The notes: generated from the sequence alone by a model not told the origin. Shown: positions 27,001 through 29,597, numbered from the stretch's first letter. The stretch is DNA of 57,713 nt from Candidatus Omnitrophota bacterium (GCA_016197155.1 JACPWF010000032.1:1-57713), one strand, 5' to 3'. Translations and numbers: made by a program.

Positions 27001-27328
27001 TGTGGTGAGCGGTATCGAAGGGATAGCCAACTTGAGGCTAAAGGGTCCCTACGTGGTCATCGCGGCCGAAAGGGAGCTTAAAAGGGAGCTTAATGGAAAA
27101 ATTCCCAAACGCGGCATCTTTCTTGAAATTCCCGAAAGCGCCAGAACCCTGCGCGGGGCGCATCTGGCCGCGGCGCAGTTGGCTCTGGCGCCGGATGATT
27201 TTAAACTGCCCAATTTGCGGAGAATAAAAGATAACCTCTTTGTCTACATGCCCGTCAGCTTTGAACGCCTGATTCAACTGATCGAATCAGCCAGAGACAA
27301 AATGCATGCGGTTGGAGGGTCGGCATAA
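2..27328 (+). CDS. Giant modular protein / putative polyprotein (5' end beyond the window): beta repeats, GH-like, GT2-like, DUF89-like, 2x guanylate-kinase-like, Nudix, GT48-like and GHMP-kinase-like modules with many TM segments
   Basis: ORF track gives 203..27328 (9041 aa). Reading the same frame upstream to nt 2 shows no stop codon (LDQRQLTAEVYGHTTLLGPFKDSQGTIIGSLSRHEPNDRPAFYEVRLLNGQLRTVSTFRFPGDTQDRLSV then MIDAPL), so the ORF is truncated by the window edge. Recognisable domains occur in this single frame throughout. Confidence 0.95.
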   Translation, partial: LDQRQLTAEVYGHTTLLGPFKDSQGTIIGSLSRHEPNDRPAFYEVRLLNGQLRTVSTFRFPGDTQDRLSVMIDAPLVGKRQSAFEVVILPNGGSFMRQTPVTQLIYRSYDPKTGDAFLESWLGDSRTPRPRKPARTYVRGGKNYFPSVFRKPGEKKDRYAVSFAPPKPDGKTVAGSHELTVSPTRVNVSRGTVVQSILHGYNPDTREALVESWIGPKGSKRPTFNRTVTYVDRLGTSLPGIIFYSRGSFRERYAVLLKKTVADGKTAVGAREVWIDPKTRRIRISPQPVVWAIYHSYNPRTGEASMESWVGGKGTKPAVGVNYSVIDDNGVSHPVFKDDAGVYSMPPLNTKLDAPGKSTITYVVNFRTRQISSQRVAKVVVVKNYFRGGVGIGQILKVLPFPLNGDVYHVLTRIDNLRMPVHVDEDGKVSLISPRARLQNAGDTAIAYVDDPRTAGPDYAKRVSKLTVEKVFVENGRVTGRILRIEPFGAEYKGAIFRDVSDAKGVLRYHVRLKDIPSMIYEIARDDSGVELGSNNYYYNDRAKKMSEIKGSLVGATGFLPEKDEKGNLRGIEIRTSEPIDFRALSKEYREKIRRRGRGARLALSKKAVLLGMSAVLLAVMNHRLFFPPRVPKPSGSSIRAVSSEDWLRNYDPNKRSDSEVIFQADPARHVLTVKVLMPDGSHRTLEKKDRAAINYQPTENTDNRNIAYYTYGHMAELVAALLSPDDPIFQHPVLRRLGIPRERGQDHAKILRQMGVRVLRLYSEPDRDQNPYDYEGFNLIMDHVHEERHGGLSVIGTHWAGLGPSFPGFPALGKNTTETREAVKRSVERIVEQYAAKPWWLGMILGVENNAHVTGGFLRREEDGYELSLAQHYEFQAWLAQAAKKKEEEMSGSLRLKIRHPYGIGNAYLTDQEAGLIKAANNRYGNPIDYIAGTFYRGNGIIPGDPRDIVRVMRASGQAGLPFMLAEVGAPAVSPTDSAPLEYLNKVYASLLPDQQWVYAVAPFEATSEEWKGGHPNEKRFGIMNNQNRERYFEKWIGISPARLARQILFSRFSPLIWLGLFLFAGTLLGPPVSAQKVSNQYYQSRFSKKLGGQVLFQPAGESIKASFFSAPTPTGRTVIYNSKRYPEARRTDKRNGRVQRLAIVGEGEEKGKEVARLDLLKGEAEVLESEGFSHVHDFSVNPTNPSEIIIAGPKKLIILSKKDTQGRIIARKTPVRADKATRHNPEGLDDDNAWDEAYTSEGSMVEIARDGFVTTYDPIHEGKTGVLKPLRKYRLESGPGGRTVRVLVRQIEVSVSWQRKIIHTKEIPVDPDGGQIEETAANERIDREMTFDGVLLVEIRRWKSPSGRRMSQRTFYDEAASRAVGGQVPSRSDFSVDGVIYSKTTHQNPVSMETALGGKIDRLDPELRALWTAQGIRDNTMMQPATTVTRNGIGSIEYRRVGDKTGRLVVTKAGGTLSLAVDWDLENHPVHSFKITPGGHVTHEYISDGKGTLASFFSSTRRGQRDKQTFLSLTNRLRGLNDNTELKVVREIPWVRRTVNGEMEYTRPTSPEAETRIFYLSHDPMGLPVWSERVVANGDLHRTVYFPGKRALKLSNKSKFFGGAGYAYWRIRLGVAYGYNLPLDRARGNETFNASSFDTFDFEIRGQSGGEKYQVIFIDAQGRRAVWTPDPAGKTYQVVKIPLAAMKRKGVNLEKLINIVFSFGGDVGNPKGATLYVNDFLFRSPNQAVPTSLFRGPVESLGDTDSHIFTAETINNSASSLGLVSSYTYNASRTRSERDPLLVSTTDYILTDSDGNHYFLYGEEESQVSFVEVKSSEKKLLYRIYLNGYVKDNYLSIQRERHYFDANELPVYAVDEFTGDLLWIVYTRHLPNGDTVDWKRRVHNGHLTQEEQVKLFGPDGNQRWERYLGDQFDLVRGKRVPRRISWTPFIGPEPDGVAWNRRLQEVRGLMNERPHSSLLKKGLIGEEGKTPQHLPFQLPEELVKAGEWILAAGFFISLLLAGIVWSKRRNRAYRFLEGDAEAGVRRAAHDRYLQSRSERQGARLSRHTSFQEIENRYRSVLETYWNELYIPEADSSLLPKEKLIQAVLRDLYASWNRPTSERSITALAGDGHYVIMPSVREGVDWELVPLLDHFRAQAFGIVTEELAGNFHFIEYLVEKSKTMEAARILEMVKAYKAFWYDWIQGHEFPLIMNKVIGDEEAFSFEWFVVFYEYRSRFGLEEGAARDLDQDPSLVHKRLMEENERAKTDFNMSLRSPLRLELAGFVKAQIPHVFQNPLRHAFSRENIQSYFAQGPTAMLGHVFWFTVTAFWILTLYVQYPQWGHYLIPFIHSFFTDIQGFTHPAGPVVMGGLILTNLYFLERATRNLRHFREFFTVLAGTGLVYFINDLFHLHFFPESALGGTLLVMLATIPIWLFTKLLYAFPAWTLMAGVAFVAGKIKRLNTFKGDSQLGKVGSYFGKQLTKIAEKLNGQGARLTPADVEREILSEFRDLANDLYKKRLIGSEDLERMTGVRDLAGIDSLDLGALPVTRAKDRLKRWANRVSIRGPSVPLPWPELPSMWVRLIWKGDKFAYSWDEVDKKETSGVTILQKVRRAYGNGMDFRYLMQFLVDKNLITRQEAIAAIDSGIDQPMAPILLEGKSEEARQAIDAAMMSWVNDRLQTVKKTIDDTMQIREAYEAAFIRWYRSENEDADPLPEQVRQEVGLKFKFVVGVAQSEARLRRDETGDSGRALDYMRAIRDLNLVTVFFPLQSLSRPNPKVDDSVGSYKGVMLSYILGSGEVAGYDLAVFVDADTEVNREDAFAYLPSSERFLENPRLGILNFRQYIFNTEYSDQTRVTGVAIGTKWGPYLRARSLVGQQGFYGHGSILRTRYLWTLVGSQMDKVGEDLPISFSMRIGLKRITPNLAEHLGSAEVEQDELVWMGEGIETTHGDYQEPTTKKWASATEQVVRSLIFRIFKRDPYVPRAEKDDVGLGVDFYRVNSWFAVSAILLYNISIFFLGISAASIFEGKFALLGVAAALSINWLLVVQLYETQGTELRRGGWFAPFIALIRFLVPGGFKAFPPLIFSQAHGVQMSRDRDARYTKSKKGPGVAMDVWENTYAKGRWGIIVSLINIPLTLIQMALGLINQYVYDTHIGFQAFDPWLYLFNFLYLMVNWVTLVMPAFANPTPNRKQKWVDLRRHIRQGYQDIGAGVWNWLSDFGRRVLGHHYDVRPVHTPEQLGDEFTRRDLLGMRLIGPSTPRGSDKFNEQSYALTAAFQSGLDPLAIRREFADSLRDSGLLPDALYDPAQETVTSPTRRGGRNGARLAMGSSPESGWEDRQIEQALLPYPRNPATSSQLRDLFREGPSTLSGAFKASELTRRDAGDYATYVERVEDNLKRVTVHDLEAVADMLLHEQKIVSEMKRVIHDTRPDMQDSIIEEKALETVRKWGLVYPFLVQELEKAFAIERSLQTTMLISEAVRGAVPTDFELLKAKTEFKERKVSPVASRSDAALRFTRSAYYYRRLDGTFPRNDWTSVQELKVAQNALRFYWQIEQRSLRGRQDVPKEYQDNPFTKMNDIANYVTYEALAGEDGNFDAGPLDEARFRLRVRQAIAGNELDLNNPTVLDAATGNLSKYTQGVLREAAYKLTAPDVGGDYFIDELFHRYITDAGRPITLAYITDNNGEGVIDLLFVREMLRTNPNLRVVFIPKSVQIRNDLSWMDVEKILDFDARQPEGRQLLKELREERDKPEGTRRFELFKEGAEIQGIDPVRMTRPMAEILLKADVIIGKGQANAEVRGWKKPIYYLAMVKGRVAQAAHGICNGRKDSVAFSIRYGADHYVDWADSAFKRYADPVAREDTPVGRQTTREFIDALIHWENRDEYIAQRDAWETKRDQAVKEKKAGRPEALSRLSNPPVPQYTVNPAYTRLLNEQGGDEKATYERIMEEADRRKRTFAEIVATVQSLGTGPSPRVSYNPSYQRVIDHYKDNEEAAFQSVHEKVREYRQSFADSLARWSAELSLGARLAESNNQTLYRRLVEGDLKNQEIDALPLSRKADLLRGLDLSYYADMQEKFVLFSGAPGSGKGSLVKLTFDLEKGEYKDFVTRLLLYHTRRPRRGEVDGVDYHFGSDNVGDQLTNRLWVLKEAGKIIVAYVNKQLQGIAIRHFVERAIVHYGRPSERVLSTDKNSKLDATERGGQTVTVTMVDRGIDGLEEVFSGKKITVLEGGYGWFKEITKRYPRIFTVFVSPFSERQLELRAENQRQIEEKFTSMDDQIVAWNLLNQMRNDMGAEELDLRDEKTLSELKAAVLRWKRTYSDILFNKESNITRDRELPQIQSDAMQELGRHPGDSMDALRRNYLLIQSRWFINEIDHLLEHYFSHDFRVRGEDVGLARALAYEIQMKLARDVKRGDTAFMLALTTDRRKEVAGVFHPSQDMFNRVIEGVAQIFLAKEYYEGNRQGMGAIIFNPYVYDGQDIGTRIQAVADDFVNQYFSYLLKAINREQAKSGTEGARLASQPLTLKTILLRRKQSRREILDRIGLAPEIVHQMSGVDPLAGSTTEEGFVGLLVNHFSSDAASLFKERPAEDILESMNSHELMELLKKIGVKKVPRSKRFYVISGPSGVGKGTLIMDGLMKKYSDVMRREILYNSRRKRLGIRPETDGVDYHFRTEADLTQSQKDHGFILIKEPLGGDIHGIDPQAIERSLDLAQITIMEMANNAAAAVRERWPATSIFITPLSNEEIRNRMALGRKTREQVIKEEITRRIESRNKQRHIALSRDTLKARLDYAVEQINRRNEYDFIVVNPLDAIDATLETLARIIFRSALSAIFEEDIANGRHYVLLYQEKTPLSETKRILRALNTHYEFIEGPEIVDPDVLTYRLEELIRQLRSMSQEDRVGTVEEQERPGEGLLYIAQHWLDLNITGNPNHARVLRSVREIRTMQAPAGARLTFGILNEFSLRFLRILKAYHWRWAKAVRDINEYAKALRQTFLQTVVTQEFFDVLGENGLPLGFAKPRELIHQDGDWHSNIYIFGFMPDGRIVLQRRSAKKELYPNALDATASGHVDVGEKPVDAARRELAEEVGVRLDKKTLFQIGPTRRTRMVEDYPRKGYWEREWVTIFGFVLPRDQVPRPDGGEVSEVLESTLDDILAGLRRSRDDYAAVRLLLEDQDVVQDLRSFEKAVRESQNLSPRQMNAKLHQMFGARLADRGNRIKSVWTKTALALTGLATAMAGLGRPSPARLAAAKFTTILTLAAGMFLAVSAGRPTSAQRPPAGFYLKQFEQKPEASKAISKSGETAGGFYTAPKPTGRQIIYLGRSYPEVMRTDTRNGRKQYLAIEPTGEEKGEEIARLDKAKNEAEVLESEGLSHVHKFFIDPQNPNRLNVLEPKTLLILSRLDGEKRIIARKTPVRPDLSTSSNPEGLDDDNTWDEIYNQDGDLLAKVMGGLDENGRLGFHSIDIRTSLLHPNDPLAKRGLVRESHLYEYDVAKGYDLGRYNPRDAVMTVRVLDKEGRPFPPALSPGQIADIAAGRVILEYKNNRNGLTWRKVRNEHYPYLGHKPRVIAILSKNGGGNVQVLRREYVGKVSLEELIRPFPSDIKGFLTNILKSEGLLPWDPGAPQKLVLRRERVVNQSLNTEWEQYVVDGDPDEKVFLVKKKLEIIINTRWNPSGHPIESLKLTPDFKNVTYLFQGGQGMKARDVYASVSLPFNTDLGKLEIDRETVLPQVIEIPMILTGDQRNASYGTIDSLRSIRNSRAIPPNATRIFLWPYDSLGRDVLRVTPDKTLVTNGWWVKDAPFGVVPFTQRNIPARETEYKPWKHQEKSVFKGAVKYALREVNGRSVLDPESVVSHRLGDALGTDQKGQPYFLGFVYEVDNNRFIFRQVYGAEGNLIASYYRKVLYRILNGGFFGLGIRTLPDTKPEAVLFDVHEPRMLPVVSYGVDLPTKETPSGKIYITWKEWRGFTYYRTRDGFQGERQLVREAEALNPDKIYDQDYEFENGIFKTKSRHRLVQSWFLSEDGRPRLAFLFGLFFPIAFAMGYAGLALWYWKRRWQKEERGHGSGARLALPDDIQVMEQDVDKLFVTGSKAEVAVVRDRVKKLLRRGLMRGTSIKDTVADQFQYYKNWVRHVLGGFTNNGEGKAKAVENGEFGIEEFYLWHLLNTKSGNFDNPTPAFISYCFYRIKNHIDIDPDASQWHQKQVKRFHRLLELHIFTHKKVKDHSGNQVFPQEDYMHHDDVENLFRTPSFVNGYDANKEKEIDDYLARISGEMERNRLGYMPKGKLFENAPVWKGFKDRSGGLFGWKGKLSVLSTFFAFVVAPFGFAGHAVWAAKSLIDNPSSLGLVLAVFIGLAATTGLISKLLSRWNKVPKEQSPVPLSRGFEVEKSDAGRVRLKRLLFGVAFWIPNLITAYFTSRFVEIPAARMLEAVETYPGMHLVDGAIALLPFFLIFIVQSFTYFHLAAGMTSYWLGLASGVGRLRNWRDVQKEISKINGSRLSAADHFKRKILPRDLPEGRSQIAWAKAWNLIWDILLEEDVISEAEHGRSIYTLSNTSEVDFLAGTITGKPDLSRAPFNKDVHERIANFLQSLYMEMPDSPQWDVRWSESILIPVFDEVIYKTIEDLQRPTSRTEYTELETLIRRHRDEYWNFIHRMRREGKIREEDVQDLKEDLTGDKAVQKVPEEIRQWAGLRFQEVSRNLRGINNQRRVIEFLARVYHPAADDREIQKFVNDEFEVIVGHQIYGETDEKFKPQREAMNELMMRYPFIKVAYIIQEGVGEGQRWYGVLVQYNQSKNGIEELARVELPGNPILGEGKPENQNHMLKFAQNEIITPIDVNQDTHAENMFTNANANEVFNDPRVHIVAVPEKIMTMNFNWIGWAAGFSDWVFSNSSKRFLAWIEELFHYGHPDKLRASGVRQFGGLGKPSKVNKDIFKGFMTRLVGGKIVWVEFTRRLKGREVAMKTTTGLWGKFAEGNTQQAESQTVRELERANRDREGARLAQKLTAWLDDFLEQHLFFFSGIGHFLKKKPVEWTGKAMLFSVVLMGLSLFMGFPSETFFGWIGLYLSQAISIMGFFHLTLTFGVWTGTAIFYYRLPSLIAVYEPTLYTLANGQTAGEKGEPAYFKSGRGINFDHFAPFDSYGPGPDDNPKEPDLDTVFQAQFGMATPSLIMAAVGWKYWHNADFIWTSLFIIMPVLAFVTPLILTNHGTTPLGVGKGIREGYKIWWSLFLKDMVLWLQKMGSISKGVVHPSVKKTYLGIPLLRIIAHFVSALTRGGLYFPIVFVLGVVLLPVRGAIEIYQGWEGKNFRKRYETAARLAERAGSGLTTEELKEKVLTQIRLDELLDGSDYSRVVSNDELFSGLSDQTLLALAAVIRKEIQNLKRMKGLDFQGRMRVLKRQAVANRMLAVIYGRYLSEPRRRPAQVKRFTDAMNAADERTARAMVEFKKQSLGELRRVTNIFETEGSARGMMTLGGPARDVTHINWILGRVSMINWSMRFIKPGTKTIEISPLHIQLIPIREKMIRLTFKDPFVKNGQTLKPLILQNSGDLEAGLLDPENPYRLFQMALKRVLDMDLESALEKTGGFEVEFEIGIPRQSGLGGSQVIYERFLALLYFALRGVHIQGGEGELWLALNTQHDEQLQKIFGGIQDAVAAPGAYFNVIHFDDFGWPTVESINPPGLVRAIQTSVVLFVIPQPHDASNVLNRLREKLYDRDPEFLRLAGEAAVRAGKALKILKGQATAKELGGQTPERAFLDLMVEDIYYFRLMHGEGNPIIDALYRDPALQALTGTVTVKEKTADGWEREIQIARIAPQGAEGTAVSIVLETDSDAAHNQLRNALQNFNAEFQLGAPLIYRTAVTKKGSAVSSYAVGEAGARLAAQKLQIDNLESEELFRGLSQTPFLVTGYVADEPAVSARGIFYEIDPTQSLIELRNHTPNLSRDFMEQPLQLNDHTAGHTVHEWAEFLKDKLSAMRQGEKGKMRYAVFPITQEHGFSLNDLVIENGQFSLREPGKRGLRQFSERSKNIRQNGIYGVLGLDEGKSEIMRISMNNGTPVDDEGKELTPPFKNAISGALIMRAGQNKIDDIQFGFDQREDLDDRFVSDDGRFKQMLVPQSTQDLGWPRNTRMPMSSWGITETDKLGFVQVWSESEDVPHTASQINIDELYQILGHFRWKDAILTGTSGDISAEVNGQHYSAKARWNSSLQSLIGKHDKGPDHGYRRLGRVMFLYPKSAARLAREVGGWKLEAGRALRVILMGLALFFPAVGAQASVTKYTPYGRAEITASNSTLRTIGAKAGLNPLAFRTMLYRNRSQMHRLGIGKDLTGEEVEVMPARRVRELLRKHLKENEKVYVPSFRPGGEGNLVQTAVKKGTITFSQYRDAAETGRGPSLRKTARKTAKVNQSWLGIVWLPVAVAVAVAVMIFGMILARRKIVPAGPQSVIITPPRVSRNPLPLAKINQNKTLGLWIFLTAAFAGLVELFGSLAAKRLMEKKPQGIGPTTSGASFRAAPARSPFEAAWMDRPFTTEILARSFGLPRSEVYRAFRAGLFGNILEEEANGSFRFRKGLRSADFEAIQNIPSWQFWNPYRRLNLTFLVRVRLQAMWKATSSDWMVEVFAAVIRENLGQLTNAELRSARFDLLLEKILEKKLANAPLTAYPMDLVVALKGRFDHLNPEAGGLLASLTLDRLQAYLREQGKTLRESTVSLIKRRYQSRDQAIRQRIRDRILDIEKQFARVQAEMSMARSLAVSPAARLAQRSFGRLRQPPGDRLVVGIEAAEKSTFAARLAAVKELLGSNLSRGVRFEHVQSVGPESVGATGARFAYFVGQDVPLGDAAARLAVLKGVRGILHQANAFETNEEAARIGMLKFMRDIMEGQRGARLAIGDLRQALSEVGKSLPPPARMAVVNDGSRLALLSGTTPIIRHLETALSAENNETAIVSAQAAARSAVDYLQPSKPGFISRIYKLIGALRALGRSFAVELGADLSGEVTIVTTQAVIDGRESAYQDSRNELLKRLEALRTLNVREFVVSGIEGIANLRLKGPYVVIAAERELKRELNGKIPKRGIFLEIPESARTLRGAHLAAAQLALAPDDFKLPNLRRIKDNLFVYMPVSFERLIQLIESARDKMHAVGGSA
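311..1150 (+). repeat. N-terminal protein repeats of about 92-96 aa in the giant ORF
   Basis: LIYRSYDPKTGDAFLESWLG / SILHGYNPDTREALVESWIG / AIYHSYNPRTGEASMESWVG. The conserved Ile codons start at nt 314, 590 and 878. At least one more degenerate copy may lie upstream. Confidence 0.85.
1796..3124 (+). other. Module: TM/signal-like segment followed by TIM-barrel glycoside-hydrolase-like domain (clan GH-A type, possibly GH17-like)
   Basis: GARLALSKKAVLLGMSAVLLAVM, then ILRQMGVRVLRLYSEPDRDQ, PWWLGMILGVEN and LPFMLAEVGAP. The pattern resembles clan GH-A acid/base and nucleophile strands; family not certain. Confidence 0.5.
3125..7420 (+). other. Supermodule copy A: SPARLA + signal-like segment + beta-rich domain + TM + helical/polytopic membrane region
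   Basis: SPARLARQILFSRFSPLIWLGLFLFAGTLLGPPVSAQ, then APTPTGRTVIYNSKRYPEARRTDKRNGR and EAEVLESEGFSHVHDF and NPEGLDDDNAWDE. Paralogous to nt 15659-19411. Confidence 0.8.
7421..9913 (+). other. GT2-like (cellulose synthase/OpgH-like) glycosyltransferase domain with C-terminal TM helices
   Basis: GYDLAVFVDADTEV (DxD-type motif at nt 8375-8383), GFYGHGSILRTRYLW, VGEDLPISFSMRIGL, followed by several hydrophobic segments. Confidence 0.7.
9914..12010 (+). other. DUF89/ARMT1-like damage-control phosphatase domain with N-terminal helical region
   Basis: ITLAYITDNNGEGVIDLLFVREML ... ADVIIGKGQANAEVRGWKKPIYYLAMVKGRVAQ resembles the DUF89 family (VDNAGE..DL and IsKGQgN motifs). Confidence 0.65.
12011..13474 (+). 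other. Guanylate-kinase-like domain 1
   Basis: P-loop FVLFSGAPGSGKGSLV plus LLLYHTRRPRRGEVDGVDYHF (GMK GMP-binding pattern TTRxPRxGEvdGvDYxF). Confidence 0.8.
13475..14782 (+). other. Guanylate-kinase-like domain 2
   Basis: FYVISGPSGVGKGTLIMDGL ... LYNSRRKRLGIRPETDGVDYHF. Confidence 0.85.
14783..15550 (+). other. Nudix hydrolase domain
   Basis: Nudix box GHVDVGEKPVDAARRELAEEVGV matches Gx5Ex7REUxEExGU; preceded by GRIVLQRRSAKKELYPNALDATA. Confidence 0.92.
15551..19411 (+). other. Supermodule copy B: GARLA/SPARLA + signal-like segment + beta-rich domain + TM + GARLA + polytopic region
   Basis: SPARLAAAKFTTILTLAAGMFLAVSAGRPTSAQ, then APKPTGRQIIYLGRSYPEVMRTDTRNGRKQYL, EAEVLESEGLSHVHKF and NPEGLDDDNTWDE, aligning with copy A. 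Confidence 0.8.
19412..21865 (+). other. 1,3-beta-glucan synthase (GT48/callose synthase)-like domain and C-terminal TM region
   Basis: VPEEIRQWAGLRFQEVSRNLRGINNQRRVIEF; VELPGNPILGEGKPENQNHMLKFAQNEIITPIDVNQDTHAENMF; HYGHPDKLRASGVRQFGGLGKPSKVNKDIFKGFMTRLVGG; LKGREVAMKTTTGLWGKFAEGNTQQAES. These match, in order, well-known FKS/callose synthase motifs recalled from memory (RxWAsyRgQtL.RTvRGmmyYr; LPGpp..GEGKPENQNHAiiFtRGE.lQTIDMNQDnY.EEa; HYGHPD; GGiSKAs..iNlsEDIfaGyn; GKGRDVGmNQ; GNGEQ.LSRD). Confidence 0.85.
21866..23545 (+). other. GHMP kinase domain (sugar kinase type, HddA/fucokinase-like)
   Basis: IPRQSGLGGSQVIYERFLALL (GHMP glycine-rich loop PxxxGLGgS) and FGGIQDAVAAPGAYFNVIHF. Confidence 0.85.
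23546..24619 (+). other. Uncharacterised globular module between GARLA and AARLA
   Basis: No family confidently recognised. FYEIDPTQSLIELRNHTPNLSRD ... DAILTGTSGDISAEVNGQHYSAKAR is only faintly like phosphodiester-glycosidase domains. Confidence 0.4.
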
Positions 27329-27342
27329 AATTTAAGAATTAA

Positions 27343-28386
27343 TTATTTTCTTTTACCGCCACCCCCGCCACCAGGCCGTTGTCCACCACCTCCACCGCCA
27401 CCCTGGGGACCGCCGCCTCCGCCACCTTGCGGGCCTGGACGATTGCCCATTCCACCGCCACCCATTTGAGGTCCGCCTTGGCCTCCACCCATTCCTTGGC
27501 GATTACCCATCATTCCCTGACCACCCATTCCCTGGCCTCCCTGCTGACCAGGACGATTTTCACCGCCGCCCATCATTCCCATTCCGGGACGGTTGCCTTG
27601 CATTCCCTGGCCTCCCTGAGGACCTGGAGGATTACCCATCATTCCTTGGCCTCCCCCCATTCCAGGACGGTTGCCTTGCATTCCCTGACCACCCATTCCC
27701 TGGCCTCCCTGAGGACCTGGAGGATTACCCATCATTCCTTGACCACCACTCATTCCAGGACCCCCCTGAGGACCCGGACGATTTTCACCACCACCTTGCA
27801 TTCCCTGACCACCCATTCCCGGGCCTCCCTGCGGGCCTGGAGGATTACCAGATCCAGGTCCACCCATGGGACCGGGAGGATTTACGCCTCCTTGGTCTGG
27901 ACTTGCCCCAGGTCCCTGCCCGTCCGGCAGGCGGGCCCCTGCAGGTCCCGCAGGATTTTCCCAGTTAGTTCCTTGTCCACCGGCCGGACCGGGTGGGTTG
28001 CCGGCGCCGGTGCTGTTGCCGCCTTCCGAATTTTCTTCCCTGCGTTCACGCATTTGATGCATGCGCTGCATCGCCCGCTTCATCTCGGTCTCGTCGACCA
28101 TACCATCCTGATTCCGATCCGTTTTTTCGGCGATGCGCGGATGATTTTCCATAAACTGCTCACCGCGTTGCATCGGCTGTTGTTGAGTATTCGGACTGGC
28201 GCCGGGACCGCCGGCTTGTCCCGGAGGATTTGGCCGCTGAGTTTCGTTGGCACTGGCCTGCTGAGGTCTTGGACCTTGGCCGCCCCCTTTTTCATTTTCA
28301 GCTTGCGAGGGATTAACAACAAAGAAATTCAGGAAGGCGAGGACCAACGTGAGACGAAAAACCGCTTTTGCGTGAATTTTCATCAA
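27343..28386 (-). CDS. Secreted Gly/Pro/Gln/Met-rich, collagen-like low-complexity protein with EF-hand-like motif
   Basis: Signal peptide MMKIHAKAVFRLTLVLAFLNFFVVNPSQA; EF-hand loop DRNQDGMVDETE; tandem NPPGPQGGQGMGGQGMQGNRPGMGGGQGMM repeats. Confidence 0.85.
   Translation of the reverse strand: MMKIHAKAVFRLTLVLAFLNFFVVNPSQAENEKGGGQGPRPQQASANETQRPNPPGQAGGPGASPNTQQQPMQRGEQFMENHPRIAEKTDRNQDGMVDETEMKRAMQRMHQMRERREENSEGGNSTGAGNPPGPAGGQGTNWENPAGPAGARLPDGQGPGASPDQGGVNPPGPMGGPGSGNPPGPQGGPGMGGQGMQGGGENRPGPQGGPGMSGGQGMMGNPPGPQGGQGMGGQGMQGNRPGMGGGQGMMGNPPGPQGGQGMQGNRPGMGMMGGGENRPGQQGGQGMGGQGMMGNRQGMGGGQGGPQMGGGGMGNRPGPQGGGGGGPQGGGGGGGQRPGGGGGGKRK
27914..27935. repeat. Palindromic element (CCCGCCTGCCGGACGGGCAGGG on the minus strand) in the Gly-rich CDS
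   Basis: Same core as 32064-32089 in hemH and the same reading frame (RLPDGQG). Confidence 0.75.
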
Positions 28387-28457
28387 GGCTCCTTTGATTT
28401 GTCAAACCAATTTCCCATCATACTCTTAATTTCAAAAAATTCAAGCAGGGGGGTATA

Positions 28458-29597
28458 ATGACTCCCTATTTTATGGCCCTCGAAAAGAAACTGAAAATTC
28501 TCCACCTGACCTCTCACCTCGACATCGGAGGCATCACGAGCGTCCTTTTGACGTTGTCGAAGGCCTTCCGTGAAAACGGCCACGAGGTGGCGATTTTGTC
28601 CGGCGGCGGAAGCTGTGAAGAGGCGCTACGAGGGGCCGGCGCGCGCGTTTACACCTTCTCCATCCGCACCAAGAACGAACTTTCTCCGAAACTTTTTTTT
28701 GCGCTTCCTAAAATTATCCGTCTGGTTCGCGAGGAAAGATTTAATATTCTCCATGCCCATACCCGCGTAACGCAGGTTTTGGCCGCGATGGTTTCGCTGT
28801 TTACGAAAGTGCCGGTGGTGACCACGGCGCATGGTTTTTATAAACGCCGGCTGTTCAGGAAAATGTTTGGCGCCTGGGGAAAACGCGTGGTGGCCATCAG
28901 CCCTCTTGTGGCTGAGGAGCTTGAAAAAACGCATCGGGTGCCGCGTTCGAAAATTCGCATTGTTTATAACGGCATGGACATCGCGGATTTTAAAAGAAGG
29001 ATGATGGCTCACAATCCTGAATGGATCAAAAAAGAACTGGGGATTGATGAAAAAATATTTGTGATCGGGTCTATTTCAAGACTGGTGCACGACAAGGGCC
29101 AGCATTTTCTGATTGAAGCCGTAAAAAAATTAAACAAAAAACATAAAAATACCATTCTCGTTATCGTGGGTGATGGCCGCGAAAAGAAATCGCTCGAAAA
29201 ATTAGCCTCAAAACTTCCTAAAAATCAGGTGAAGTTTCTTTCCGCTCAGCCGGACATCACAGGCATTCTTTCGGTTCTCGACGTTTTTGTTCATCCGGCG
29301 ACGTTTCGTGAGGGGTTTGGTCTGACGCTTTTGGAGGCGATGACGGCGAAGATTCCGGTGATTGCGACGGACATTTGGGCGCTCAACACGATTATTCGAA
29401 ATGGAGTAAACGGCACGCTGGTTGCTCCCAAAAATGCCGATGAAATCAGCCGTGCGATAGAATCCGTGATCGAGCATCCCGAGACGGCAGGCTCCGTGGC
29501 GGAAAATGCGTTTGAAATGTGCTCCAAACTTTATTCGGCCGAGCGGATGGCCGCGGAATTGGAAACCGTGTACGGCGAGGTGTTGAATGAGCCTTAA
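28458..29597 (+). CDS. Glycosyltransferase family 4 (glycosyltransferase group 1)
   Basis: ILHLTSHLDIGGITSVLLTLSKAF ... VYNGMD ... SRLVHDKGQHFLIEA ... REGFGLTLLEAM. Confidence 0.95.
   Translation: MTPYFMALEKKLKILHLTSHLDIGGITSVLLTLSKAFRENGHEVAILSGGGSCEEALRGAGARVYTFSIRTKNELSPKLFFALPKIIRLVREERFNILHAHTRVTQVLAAMVSLFTKVPVVTTAHGFYKRRLFRKMFGAWGKRVVAISPLVAEELEKTHRVPRSKIRIVYNGMDIADFKRRMMAHNPEWIKKELGIDEKIFVIGSISRLVHDKGQHFLIEAVKKLNKKHKNTILVIVGDGREKKSLEKLASKLPKNQVKFLSAQPDITGILSVLDVFVHPATFREGFGLTLLEAMTAKIPVIATDIWALNTIIRNGVNGTLVAPKNADEISRAIESVIEHPETAGSVAENAFEMCSKLYSAERMAAELETVYGEVLNEP

Noticed and set aside
27925-27945. AGARLPDG in the Gly-rich protein and RGARLYG in the TonB-like protein as extra GARLA sites
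   Set aside because: The first is generated by the palindromic repeat insertion and the second is an isolated match lacking the final Ala/Ser/Thr, so neither supports the motif.
27379-28458. 359-aa plus-strand ORF (TSTTHSLAS...-rich)
   Set aside because: Antisense shadow of the low-complexity Gly-rich gene; composition and absence of stops are explained by the repeat on the other strand, which has a signal peptide and EF-hand.
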